In this document: piece by piece, positions 1 through 5,797 of the stretch
Position numbering within the stretch: position 1 is the first letter of the stretch
Layout: each line of letters opens with the position of its first letter
Assembly (NCBI GenBank): GCA_002293505.1
Contig: DBDI01000023.1
Coordinates: 1-12,835, forward strand
DNA length: 12,835 nucleotides
Reading direction: 5' to 3'
Source: Alistipes sp. UBA936
GTDB lineage: Bacteria; Bacteroidota; Bacteroidia; Bacteroidales; Rikenellaceae
The notes under the pieces: generated by a model
Told to the model about the DNA's origin: nothing
Seen by the model: only the letters and a program-made list of their open reading frames with translations
The model's database searches: none
Position numbers and translations under genes: made by a program

Positions 1-489
1 CGCGCCGCCGCGATAGACCAGCTGCAGGTGTGGGCCGACCGGGCGGGAGCGACGCTGATCAAACAACAGATGGGTTCCGACCCGGCCTCGGTGGCGTACG
101 ACACACTGAGCTCGGCCGTAGCCGCGGGAGCCGATGTGGCTATAATCGACACCGCGGGAAGGCTGCACAACAAGGTGGGGCTGATGGCGGAACTCTCGAA
201 GATCCGGAACGTGATGGCGAAGGTGATTCCCGACGCGCCGCACGAGGTGATGCTGGTGCTGGACGGCAGCACGGGCCAGAACGCCTTCGAGCAGGCAAAA
301 CAATTCACAGCCGCAACGGCGGTCAACTCTCTGGCCATTACCAAACTGGACGGCACGGCGAAGGGCGGGGTGGTGATCGGCATCAGCGAGCGGTTCCGGG
401 TGCCGGTGCGGTGGATCGGTGTAGGCGAAGGAGTGGACGACCTGCAAGTGTTCGACCGAAAAGCTTTTGTCGATGCGCTGTTTGCTTAA
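1..489 (+). CDS. ftsY: FtsY, signal recognition particle receptor GTPase (3' part)
   Basis: C-terminal part of the SRP receptor, the membrane-associated GTPase that pairs with Ffh to deliver ribosomes to the translocon. The reading frame is open from base 1, which encodes RAAAIDQLQVWADR, the usual FtsY segment just after the P-loop, so the start and the N-terminal and early G domains lie outside the window. Visible GTPase elements are the DTAGR motif (G3), TKLDGTAKGG (G4) and the C-terminal GVGEGVDDLQVFD signature (G5 region). The stop is TAA at 487-489. The 3' end overlaps rimO by about 17 bp, so the two are translationally linked; this ftsY-rimO order is common in Bacteroidales. No damage is seen in the visible part. 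Confidence 0.97.
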   Translation, partial: RAAAIDQLQVWADRAGATLIKQQMGSDPASVAYDTLSSAVAAGADVAIIDTAGRLHNKVGLMAELSKIRNVMAKVIPDAPHEVMLVLDGSTGQNAFEQAKQFTAATAVNSLAITKLDGTAKGGVVIGISERFRVPVRWIGVGEGVDDLQVFDRKAFVDALFA

Positions 490-1807
490 CATTGTCACGC
501 TCGGGTGCTCCAAGAACCTGGTCGACAGCGAGCATCTGGCGGCGCGGGTCGAGGCGGCGGGCGGAAGGGTGGTTGTATTTGACCGGGAGCTCGATTGCTT
601 TGCCGGCAGCGAGGGAGTGCGGACGGTTGTTGTGAACACCTGCGGGTTCATCGGCGACGCTAAGGAGGAGAGCGTGAACGCGATTCTGGAGCTGGCGGCG
701 GCGCGGGAGCGCGGAGAGATCGACCGGCTCTATGTGATGGGCTGCCTGAGCGAGCGCTACGCCGACGAACTGAAGGCCGAAATACCCGAAGTGGATGGGT
801 GGTTCGGGGCGAGAGGGTTGGACGGGATTGCCGCCGAGCTCGGAGTGAGGGCAGGGGCTGAGGGGGCGGGGGTGGCTTGCGGCGGGCGAAAGATCTCCAC
901 ACCGGGCCATTATGCCTATCTGAAAATCTCGGAGGGTTGCGACCGGCGATGCTCGTTCTGCGCAATTCCGTTGATCCGCGGGGGGCACGTGTCGGTGCCG
1001 ATGGAGGAGCTGGTGGCCGAGGCGGAAGAACTGGCGGAGGGAGGGGTGAAAGAGCTGATAGTCATTGCGCAGGACACTACGTACTATGGGCTCGATCTGT
1101 ATGGCGAACGGCGGCTGGCGGAGTTACTCAGGCGGCTGGCGCGGGTGGAGGGCATAGAGTGGATCAGGCTACATTATGCCTATCCGGCAGGCTTTCCGGA
1201 CGACGTGGTGGAGGTGATGAGCGCGGAGCCGAAGATCTGCAAATACCTGGACATTCCGCTACAACACATAGCCGACGGGCAGCTGAGTGCGATGAAACGG
1301 GGTCTGGGAGGGGACGGAACGCGCAACCTTATCCTCAATTTGCGCAAACGGGTTCCGGGGTTGGCGCTGAGGACGACGATGCTGGTGGGGTTTCCGGGCG
1401 AAACGGAAGCCGATTTCGAGCAACTGTTGGATTTCGTGCGCGAGGCTCGGTTCGAACGGCTGGGAGTGTTTCCATATTCGGCCGAAGAGGGCACCTGGGC
1501 GGGCGAGGAACTTCAGGACGATGTACCGGAAGAGGTGAAGCAAGCGAGGGTCGAACGGCTGATGGAGGTGCAGGCGGGAATAAGTGCCGAGCTGAACGAA
1601 GCGAGGGTGGGCAGAGAAGAGAGGGTGATAGTGGACAGGCGAGAGGGCGACGTGTGGGTCTGCCGCTCGCAATGGGACTCGCCGGAAGTGGACACGGAGA
1701 TACTCCTCACCGCAGGGCCGGGCGAGCTGGAGGAGGGCCGGATGGCGAACGTAAGGATCACGCAAGCAAGTGAATATGACCTCGAAGCCGAATTAATTCG
1801 ACCCTAA
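473..1807 (+). CDS. rimO: RimO, ribosomal protein S12 methylthiotransferase
   Basis: Radical-SAM enzyme of the methylthiotransferase family, which adds a methylthio group to a conserved aspartate of ribosomal protein S12. The N-terminal UPF0004 domain carries its three cluster cysteines in LGCSKN (C12), NTCGF (C57) and MGCLSERY (C91). The radical-SAM motif is C156-x3-C160-x2-C163 (CDRRCSFC). The last 60 or so residues fit a TRAM domain. The length of 444 aa matches E. coli RimO. I chose ATG 473 (MRCLLN...) rather than the in-frame TTG at 467, because it leaves the usual short lead before LGCSKN. It overlaps the end of ftsY by 17 bp, so it is probably translationally coupled. LGCSKNLVDSE favours RimO over the tRNA enzymes MiaB and MtaB. 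Confidence 0.96.
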   Translation: MRCLLNIVTLGCSKNLVDSEHLAARVEAAGGRVVVFDRELDCFAGSEGVRTVVVNTCGFIGDAKEESVNAILELAAARERGEIDRLYVMGCLSERYADELKAEIPEVDGWFGARGLDGIAAELGVRAGAEGAGVACGGRKISTPGHYAYLKISEGCDRRCSFCAIPLIRGGHVSVPMEELVAEAEELAEGGVKELIVIAQDTTYYGLDLYGERRLAELLRRLARVEGIEWIRLHYAYPAGFPDDVVEVMSAEPKICKYLDIPLQHIADGQLSAMKRGLGGDGTRNLILNLRKRVPGLALRTTMLVGFPGETEADFEQLLDFVREARFERLGVFPYSAEEGTWAGEELQDDVPEEVKQARVERLMEVQAGISAELNEARVGREERVIVDRREGDVWVCRSQWDSPEVDTEILLTAGPGELEEGRMANVRITQASEYDLEAELIRP

Positions 1808-1833
1808 GAATCGCGAATTAAGATTTTTCTTCG

Positions 1834-1841
1834 TATCTTTG
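1834..1841 (+). promoter_or_regulatory. Bacteroidetes-type -7 element (TATCTTTG) for the zapA unit
   Basis: TATCTTTG matches the TAnnTTTG -7 consensus of the Bacteroidetes primary sigma factor. It lies just after the rimO stop and ends 7 bp before the ATG at 1849. No good -33 TTTG is seen about 20 bp upstream. The transcript would have an almost absent 5' leader. Confidence 0.6.
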
Positions 1842-1848
1842 TGAAGCA

Positions 1849-2115
1849 ATGGCCGGGAAAAACACCATAGACGCGCTGGAAAAAGGAGTGAGAAAGCTGA
1901 TGGACGAAAACCGTCGGCTGAGAGATGAGAATGGTCGTCTGGAAGCGAGGGGAGAGCGACTGAAAGAGGAAAACGAGGCGCTGAGAGAGGCCCACAGCGA
2001 CGAAGCAAAGAGGGTAAGTGTGAAGGGTTTGGCGAAAAAGCTGGGAAGCAGGGAGCAAGTGGACAAGCTGATAAGGGAAGTGGATGCGTGCATCGAACTA
2101 CTGAATAAAGAATAG
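1849..2115 (+). CDS. Small coiled-coil protein upstream of zapA (possible division accessory protein)
   Basis: An 88-aa acidic/basic protein. Residues 5-50 form a clear coiled coil, with heptad-like ENRRLRDENGRLEARGERLKEE-type repeats rich in Glu, Arg and Leu. A short C-terminal segment (about 54-88, VKGLAKKLGSREQVDKLIREVDACIELLNKE) looks helical. There is no signal peptide or membrane segment, so it is cytosolic. It sits 2 bp before zapA and shares its promoter. That position and the coiled coil suggest a Z-ring-associated role analogous to ZapB, but that is inference: I see no diagnostic ZapB signature. The start at ATG 1849 is fixed by the promoter immediately upstream. Confidence 0.85.
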   Translation: MAGKNTIDALEKGVRKLMDENRRLRDENGRLEARGERLKEENEALREAHSDEAKRVSVKGLAKKLGSREQVDKLIREVDACIELLNKE

Positions 2116-2117
2116 CA

Positions 2118-2399
2118 ATGGGGCGGCTGTCGATAACACTAAAAATCGCAGGAACGAGCTATCCGTTCCCGGATATCGACGCAGCAGATGAAGAACTCTA
2201 CAGGCACGCGGAGAGAGAAGTCAACAGGCTCTATATGGGAAACGCCCACGCGTCATTGCTACCGAAGGATCAACTGGCATTGGCGGCGTTGACCCTGGCG
2301 ATGGAGAATGTAGAACTGAGGCTTGGACACTCGCCGAGCGAAGAAGCGGCAAGGCTGGCAAAGCTGGAGAAAGAAGTAAACGAATATTTAGGTTCTTAA
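2118..2399 (+). CDS. zapA: ZapA, FtsZ-ring-associated protein
   Basis: A 93-aa cytosolic protein of the ZapA family, which bundles FtsZ protofilaments at the division site. The N-terminal region has the typical ZapA layout: a beta strand SITLKIAGTSYPFPDID, followed by DEELYRHAEREVNRLY. The C-terminal half is a helical coiled coil (DQLALAALTLAMENVEL..., then EEAARLAKLEKEVNEYLGS). Length is normal for the family (about 90-110 aa). It starts 2 bp after the stop of the coiled-coil gene, so the two are cotranscribed. The 6S-like RNA begins about 20 bp after its stop, recalling the zapA-ssrS linkage of Proteobacteria. Confidence 0.9.
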   Translation: MGRLSITLKIAGTSYPFPDIDAADEELYRHAEREVNRLYMGNAHASLLPKDQLALAALTLAMENVELRLGHSPSEEAARLAKLEKEVNEYLGS

Positions 2400-2420
2400 A
2401 CATACAAGTTTTAACACACA

Positions 2421-2635
2421 CCGCGATTCCTTAAGCTTTGCGAAACTAACATTTTCTAAGATCAGGGCTGAAGTGGAGGTGCCAAAAACAGGCCTTAACC
2501 CCGAGGGGCAACTTTGAGGGGTGTACCTTATACGTTTTCGATCCGAAAACAGGTGCCGTTGGACGTTTGCGGCAAAAGTCCCAGGCCCCGTATATGACGC
2601 ATTGAGAGATTCGTCAAACAGGAGAGGGATCGCGG
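2421..2635 (+). ncRNA. ssrS: 6S RNA (probable)
   Basis: The 262-bp stretch between zapA and rny has no ORF but folds by eye into one long rod. The closing helix pairs 2421-2432 with 2624-2635 (12 bp, two G-U pairs). Next, 2437-2444 pairs with 2610-2618 (8 bp, one bulge). A large central open region follows (left arm about 2448-2503, right arm about 2591-2605). Then 2505-2509 pairs with 2585-2589, 2511-2516 with 2573-2579, and 2523-2528 with 2551-2556. The terminal hairpin is 2534-2540/2544-2550 with loop ATC. The size (about 215 nt), rod shape with central bubble, and position next to zapA are those of 6S RNA, which binds the RNA polymerase housekeeping holoenzyme. A T-rich tail (2636-2650) follows. 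No clear promoter was identified. It could instead be another structured RNA or the rny leader. Confidence 0.78.
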
Positions 2636-2661
2636 TTATTTTTATTTTTAACTAACAAACA

Positions 2662-4203
2662 ATGAGCATAATAGCAACCATAGGCATCGCCATCGCGGCA
2701 GCCGCAGCAGCCGGAGGGCTCGCAATCTATCTGACAGGAAACGGAACCAAAAATCGCCGAGCATCGATACTCAAAGAAGCCGAAGCTGAAGGCGAAATGA
2801 TCAAAAAAGAGAAAATCCTGCAAGCAAAAGAAAAATTTATTCAACTCAAAAGCGAGCACGACCGAAACGTCAACGAGCGAAACCAAAAAGTAGCCCAAGG
2901 CGAACAACGACTCAAACAAATGGAGAGCGCGCTCGAAGGAAAACAACGCGAACTGGAGAATAAAACCCGTGATGCAGAAGGACTTCGAGAAAAACTGACA
3001 GCGCAGATGGCCTCGCTGGATAAGCGAAAAGAGGAGCTGGCGGGAGTCATCAGGGAGCAAAACACGAAGCTGGAACAAATCGGAGGGATGAGTGCCGACG
3101 AAGCCAAGAACATCCTGCTGGAAAATATGCGCTCCGAAGCACAGGCGTCGGCCGCCGCGTATGTGAGCGAGACTTTGGAAGAAGCCAAGATGACAGCCAG
3201 CAAGGAGGCAAAAAAGATTGTAGTACAGTCGATTCAGAGGGTCGCGACGGAGACAGCGATCGAAAACTCAGTGACGGTGTTCAACATCGATAGCGACGAA
3301 GTCAAGGGCCGAATCATCGGCCGCGAAGGGCGAAACATCCGAGCACTGGAAGCAGCAACGGGAGTCGAGATAATTGTGGACGACACCCCGGAAGCGATCA
3401 TTCTGTCGGGCTTCGACCCGGTGCGAAGGGAGATCGCGAGGCTGGCTCTGCATCAACTGGTTACCGACGGAAGGATCCACCCGGCAAGGATCGAAGAAGT
3501 GGTGGCGAAGGTCGAAAAACAGATCGAAGAAGAAATTGTCGAAGTAGGCAAGCGGACCACCATTGATATGGGAATCCACAATCTACATCCGGAGCTGATA
3601 CGCTTGATAGGAAAGATGAAATATCGCTCGTCGTATGGCCAAAACCTGCTGCAACACGCCCGGGAGACGGCAAACCTATGTGGAACGATGGCCGCGGAGC
3701 TGGGCTTGAACGCCAAAACGGCAAGGCGAGCAGGGCTGCTACACGACATAGGAAAGGTACCGGACGACCAACCGGAACTACCGCACGCGCTTATAGGAAT
3801 GCAACTGGCGGAGAAGTATAAGGAGAGGCCGGAAGTAGCAAATGCCATCGGAGCACACCACGACGAAATGGAGATGACGTCTCTTATCGCCCCCATAGTT
3901 CAGGTTTGCGACGCTATTTCTGGCGCACGGCCCGGTGCCCGCCGCGAGGTTGTTGAGTCTTACATCAAGAGGCTCAAGGAGATGGAAGACATCGCAGCGG
4001 AGTATCCGGGAGTGATGAAAACATATGCGATTCAAGCAGGCCGAGAACTGAGGGTAATCGTGGGAGCGGACAAGCTGGATGACGTACAGAGCGACCAACT
4101 GGCGCACGAAATCGCAAGAAAGATTCAAGAAGAAATGACCTATCCGGGACAAGTAAAGATCACGGTCATAAGGGAAACGAGAGCGGTAAGCTACGCCAAA
4201 TAG
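2662..4203 (+). CDS. rny: RNase Y, membrane-anchored endoribonuclease
   Basis: Endoribonuclease that initiates mRNA decay at the inner face of the membrane. The 513 aa include an N-terminal membrane helix (about residues 3-25, Ala/Gly-rich), a long charged coiled coil (about 35-200), a KH RNA-binding domain (about 213-265, with GRIIGREGRNIRA), and a metal-dependent HD domain with the catalytic pair H361-D362 in LLHDIGK and HHDE further on. Length and order are standard for RNase Y. The start at ATG 2662 is preceded by an AT-rich leader typical of this phylum and by the 6S-like RNA. No separate promoter is evident. Its 3' end overlaps the convergent rnhA gene by 13 bp. Codon choice changes noticeably around codons 407-434. 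Confidence 0.97.
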   Translation: MSIIATIGIAIAAAAAAGGLAIYLTGNGTKNRRASILKEAEAEGEMIKKEKILQAKEKFIQLKSEHDRNVNERNQKVAQGEQRLKQMESALEGKQRELENKTRDAEGLREKLTAQMASLDKRKEELAGVIREQNTKLEQIGGMSADEAKNILLENMRSEAQASAAAYVSETLEEAKMTASKEAKKIVVQSIQRVATETAIENSVTVFNIDSDEVKGRIIGREGRNIRALEAATGVEIIVDDTPEAIILSGFDPVRREIARLALHQLVTDGRIHPARIEEVVAKVEKQIEEEIVEVGKRTTIDMGIHNLHPELIRLIGKMKYRSSYGQNLLQHARETANLCGTMAAELGLNAKTARRAGLLHDIGKVPDDQPELPHALIGMQLAEKYKERPEVANAIGAHHDEMEMTSLIAPIVQVCDAISGARPGARREVVESYIKRLKEMEDIAAEYPGVMKTYAIQAGRELRVIVGADKLDDVQSDQLAHEIARKIQEEMTYPGQVKITVIRETRAVSYAK

Positions 4204-4691
4204 CCGGCGTCCTCCAGCAGATTGGGACCATCGGCGGCCGAAGTGGCCAGAAGGTCGCAGCGGTTGTTCTCGGGATTATCGGCGTGGCCCTTAACCCAAA
4301 CGAAGCGAACGCGGTGGCGCCGAAAAGCGCGAAGGAAGCGGATCCAGAGGTCGGGGTTCTTCTTGTCCTTGAAGCGTTTACGCTCCCAGTCGAACAACCA
4401 ACCCTTCGACACGGCGTCGACCACGTAACGAGAATCGGAGTAGACAGTCACCTCGCAATCGTCCGTCCGAAGCGCCTCCAGGCCGGTGATCACAGCCAAC
4501 AGCTCCATACGATTGTTCGTCGTGAGGCGGTAACCGGCCGAGAGCTCCTTCCGGTAGGTTGCCCTGTCGCCCGCGGTTCCTGCGGCCCCTTTTGTGCCTG
4601 TTGTGCCGCCGGCCAGCAGCACAACCCCATAGCCCCCGCGGCCGGGATTGCCCTTCGCAGCACCGTCGGTATAGATCGTCACCTTTGTCAT
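4191..4691 (-). CDS. rnhA: Ribonuclease HI
   Basis: Cleaves the RNA strand of RNA-DNA hybrids such as R-loops and Okazaki primers. The 166-aa protein has the four RNase H carboxylates: D9 (YTDGAAKGN), E63 (NNRMELLA), D86 (VYSDSRYV) and D146 (NNRCDLLA). It also has the catalytic-loop histidine H136 in VKGHADNPENN and the basic-protrusion segment GWLFDWERKRFKDKKNPDLW. I chose ATG 4691 because MTKVTIYTDG is the canonical N-terminus; the longer open frame upstream reads through the promoter, terminator and REP-like repeat. Unusual: a Gly/Thr/Ala-rich insert of about 17 residues (about 29-45) between the first two strands. A TACCTTTG element lies a few bases upstream, so the mRNA would be nearly leaderless. 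Its stop lies inside the end of rny. Confidence 0.96.
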   Translation of the reverse strand: MTKVTIYTDGAAKGNPGRGGYGVVLLAGGTTGTKGAAGTAGDRATYRKELSAGYRLTTNNRMELLAVITGLEALRTDDCEVTVYSDSRYVVDAVSKGWLFDWERKRFKDKKNPDLWIRFLRAFRRHRVRFVWVKGHADNPENNRCDLLATSAADGPNLLEDAGYLA

Positions 4692-4704
4692 ATATGACAA
4701 AGGT
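4681..4704. repeat. Perfect 24-bp palindrome over the rnhA start
   Basis: Bases 4681-4692 are the exact reverse complement of 4693-4704; the arm is ACCTTTGTCATA. It contains the rnhA start codon (4689-4691) and most of the rnhA -7 element. It could be an operator, an mRNA hairpin hiding the start codon, or a by-product of MTKV coding next to TACCTTTG. Confidence 0.7.
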
Positions 4705-4705
4705 A
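4698..4705 (-). promoter_or_regulatory. -7 element (TACCTTTG) for rnhA
   Basis: On the minus strand TACCTTTG matches TAnnTTTG. It ends 6 bp before the rnhA ATG and directly follows the T-tract of the preceding terminator. No clear -33 TTTG is seen. Transcription would start at or within a few bases of the start codon. Confidence 0.6.
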
Positions 4706-4706
4706 C

Positions 4707-4731
4707 AAAAAAGGCTCGAAAAAATCGAGCC
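4707..4731 (-). terminator. Intrinsic terminator of the FISUMP lipoprotein gene
   Basis: On the minus strand GGCTCGA (4731-4725), a T5 loop and TCGAGCC (4719-4713) form a perfect 7-bp stem followed by six Ts (4712-4707). It lies about 55 bp after the lipoprotein stop. It is nearly identical to the terminator after groEL. Confidence 0.88.
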
Positions 4732-4742
4732 CTTATCTGTAT

Positions 4743-4786
4743 TCGGTAGATTCCTCGTCGACTTCCAGCCTCGCTCGGAATGACAA
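4743..4786. repeat. REP-like intergenic repeat (CATTCCGAGCG...GAGGAATCT type)
   Basis: Between the lipoprotein stop and its terminator the minus strand reads CATTCCGAGCGAGGC, then TGGAAGTCGACGAGGAATCT. The ATTCC/GGAAT arms can pair. It resembles short interspersed palindromic repeats found in many Bacteroidetes genomes. That resemblance is from memory; only one copy is in this window. Confidence 0.5.
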
Positions 4787-5479
4787 CTACGCGGCGACAC
4801 AACGAACAGGATAGCCGTCCGCTGCGTCGCCGTATGGTACGACGCCACTACCATAGTGGTCTTCATCCCAGCCCACTTCAGCAAGATAATCCGCAAAAAA
4901 CAGACAATAGACGAACTGACGTCCCCAAGAGGAACGTGTTCCCGTCGAACTCCAATAAAACCCGTAATAACCTGCATTACCTTGTATATCGCCAGCCGCT
5001 GGAAAAAATAGTGAATTATTAGAGTTGTGATCGACAAAAATCCTGCCAGCAGGATAGTTGTCAGTCTCTATAACCCAATCGTTACCGACTTCGTACGTAC
5101 GAACTAACGTCTCTAATTCCTCATACGTCGGAACTCTCCATCCCTCAGGGCACGGGTCATTTGCCTCGGTCCAAAAGTCGGACTGGCTCGGTGAACTGTT
5201 CCACGTTTGTCCGGCGGGCGAAGAAGTGAGCGGATCGGTGTCGCTCCAACCGGTGCGACGATTGAACTGATAGAGCATCCCGAAGTCCTCGGGCTTGTCG
5301 ACGAACTTGCCCGGTTCGCCGACGTTGCGAGTCGCCCAAACAACACCGTTTATCTCGACACCGCCGGTCGGGATGTTGGGGTTATCGGGACCTTCCGACC
5401 CGCCACCTTTGTCACAAGAGGAAAACATCGCGGCAGAAACCATAGCTGCAAGAGCAAAAAGAATAAAGAATTTTTTCAT
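4787..5479 (-). CDS. Putative lipoprotein with FISUMP-type (Fib_succ_major) domain
   Basis: A 230-aa exported protein. Residues 1-22 look like a lipoprotein signal (basic MKK, hydrophobic FFILFALAAMVSAAMFSS, then C22 as the likely lipidated residue). The Gly/Asp/Pro-rich linker that follows lacks a clear Bacteroides surface-export motif. Residues from about 41 to 230 match the Fibrobacter-succinogenes-major-paralogous domain: NGVVWATRNV (44-53), NDPCPEGWRVPTYEEL (107-122), FFPAAGD (158-164), YYGFYWSST (171-179) and a C-terminal GYPVRCV. The fold is C-type-lectin-like in known relatives, suggesting ligand or surface binding, but no substrate can be inferred. It has a 220-nt structured leader with its own promoter and ends at a REP-like repeat and terminator, so it is a monocistronic unit. 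Confidence 0.87.
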   Translation of the reverse strand: MKKFFILFALAAMVSAAMFSSCDKGGGSEGPDNPNIPTGGVEINGVVWATRNVGEPGKFVDKPEDFGMLYQFNRRTGWSDTDPLTSSPAGQTWNSSPSQSDFWTEANDPCPEGWRVPTYEELETLVRTYEVGNDWVIETDNYPAGRIFVDHNSNNSLFFPAAGDIQGNAGYYGFYWSSTGTRSSWGRQFVYCLFFADYLAEVGWDEDHYGSGVVPYGDAADGYPVRCVAA

Positions 5480-5523
5480 AGCGTGTAATTATTAATGGTT
5501 AAACAATAATTTTCTACTCGAAA

Positions 5524-5691
5524 GCCATTGTTTTACACGCAAAACGTGGGCAATTAATTCCGACCAAGAGGTACGACCAAGCACCTTCCAACCAAAAAAT
5601 AACGCCCACGCGAACGTAGACGCCAGCTTGATTGCTTAGGGTTGGAGAATTTTGGTCGTTTTCTTGGTCCTAAAACAATAGCTAACGCTAT
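5524..5691 (-). promoter_or_regulatory. Structured 5' leader RNA with predicted pseudoknot
   Basis: This lies between a TATCTTTG promoter and the lipoprotein ATG. Minus-strand helices found by eye are A 5682-5671 with 5535-5524 (12 bp, one G-U), B 5669-5663 with 5568-5562 (7 bp), C 5658-5652 with 5580-5574 (7 bp) and D 5646-5640 with 5593-5587 (7 bp), all nested. Helix E, CGTGGGC 5610-5604 with GCCCACG 5551-5545 (7 bp), joins the apical loop to the 26-nt bulge between A and B and so crosses B, C and D. Competing local hairpins exist (ATAGC/GCTAT at 5691-5678; CACG/CGTG at 5548-5536). There is no plausible ORF inside. It could be a riboswitch, protein-binding leader or processed sRNA. I do not recognise a named class. 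Confidence 0.65.
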
Positions 5692-5704
5692 CAATATGTT
5701 GCTA

Positions 5705-5712
5705 CAAAGATA
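5705..5712 (-). promoter_or_regulatory. -7 element (TATCTTTG) for the lipoprotein leader
   Basis: Minus-strand TATCTTTG, an exact TAnnTTTG match, sits immediately after the T-tract of the groEL terminator. It would start the roughly 220-nt leader of the lipoprotein gene. No convincing -33 TTTG is visible. Confidence 0.6.
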
Positions 5713-5713
5713 C

Positions 5714-5739
5714 AAAAAAGGCTCGAAAAAAATCGAGCC
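5714..5739 (-). terminator. Intrinsic terminator after groEL
   Basis: On the minus strand GGCTCGA (5739-5733), a T6 loop and TCGAGCC (5726-5720) form a 7-bp stem followed by six Ts (5719-5714). It lies about 58 bp past the groEL stop and is almost identical to the terminator at 4707-4731, including the promoter element just downstream. Confidence 0.88.
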
Positions 5740-5797
5740 TTTGCTTTTGCGTAGCTAAATATCGCTGTGGCCATTGCCACTGCCGTCGGCGTTCCGA

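Noticed and set aside
4191..4802. A 203-aa version of RNase HI with an N-terminal extension
   Set aside because: The extra 37 residues are translated from the -7 element, terminator and REP-like repeat; the canonical N-terminus is MTKVTIYTDG at 4691.
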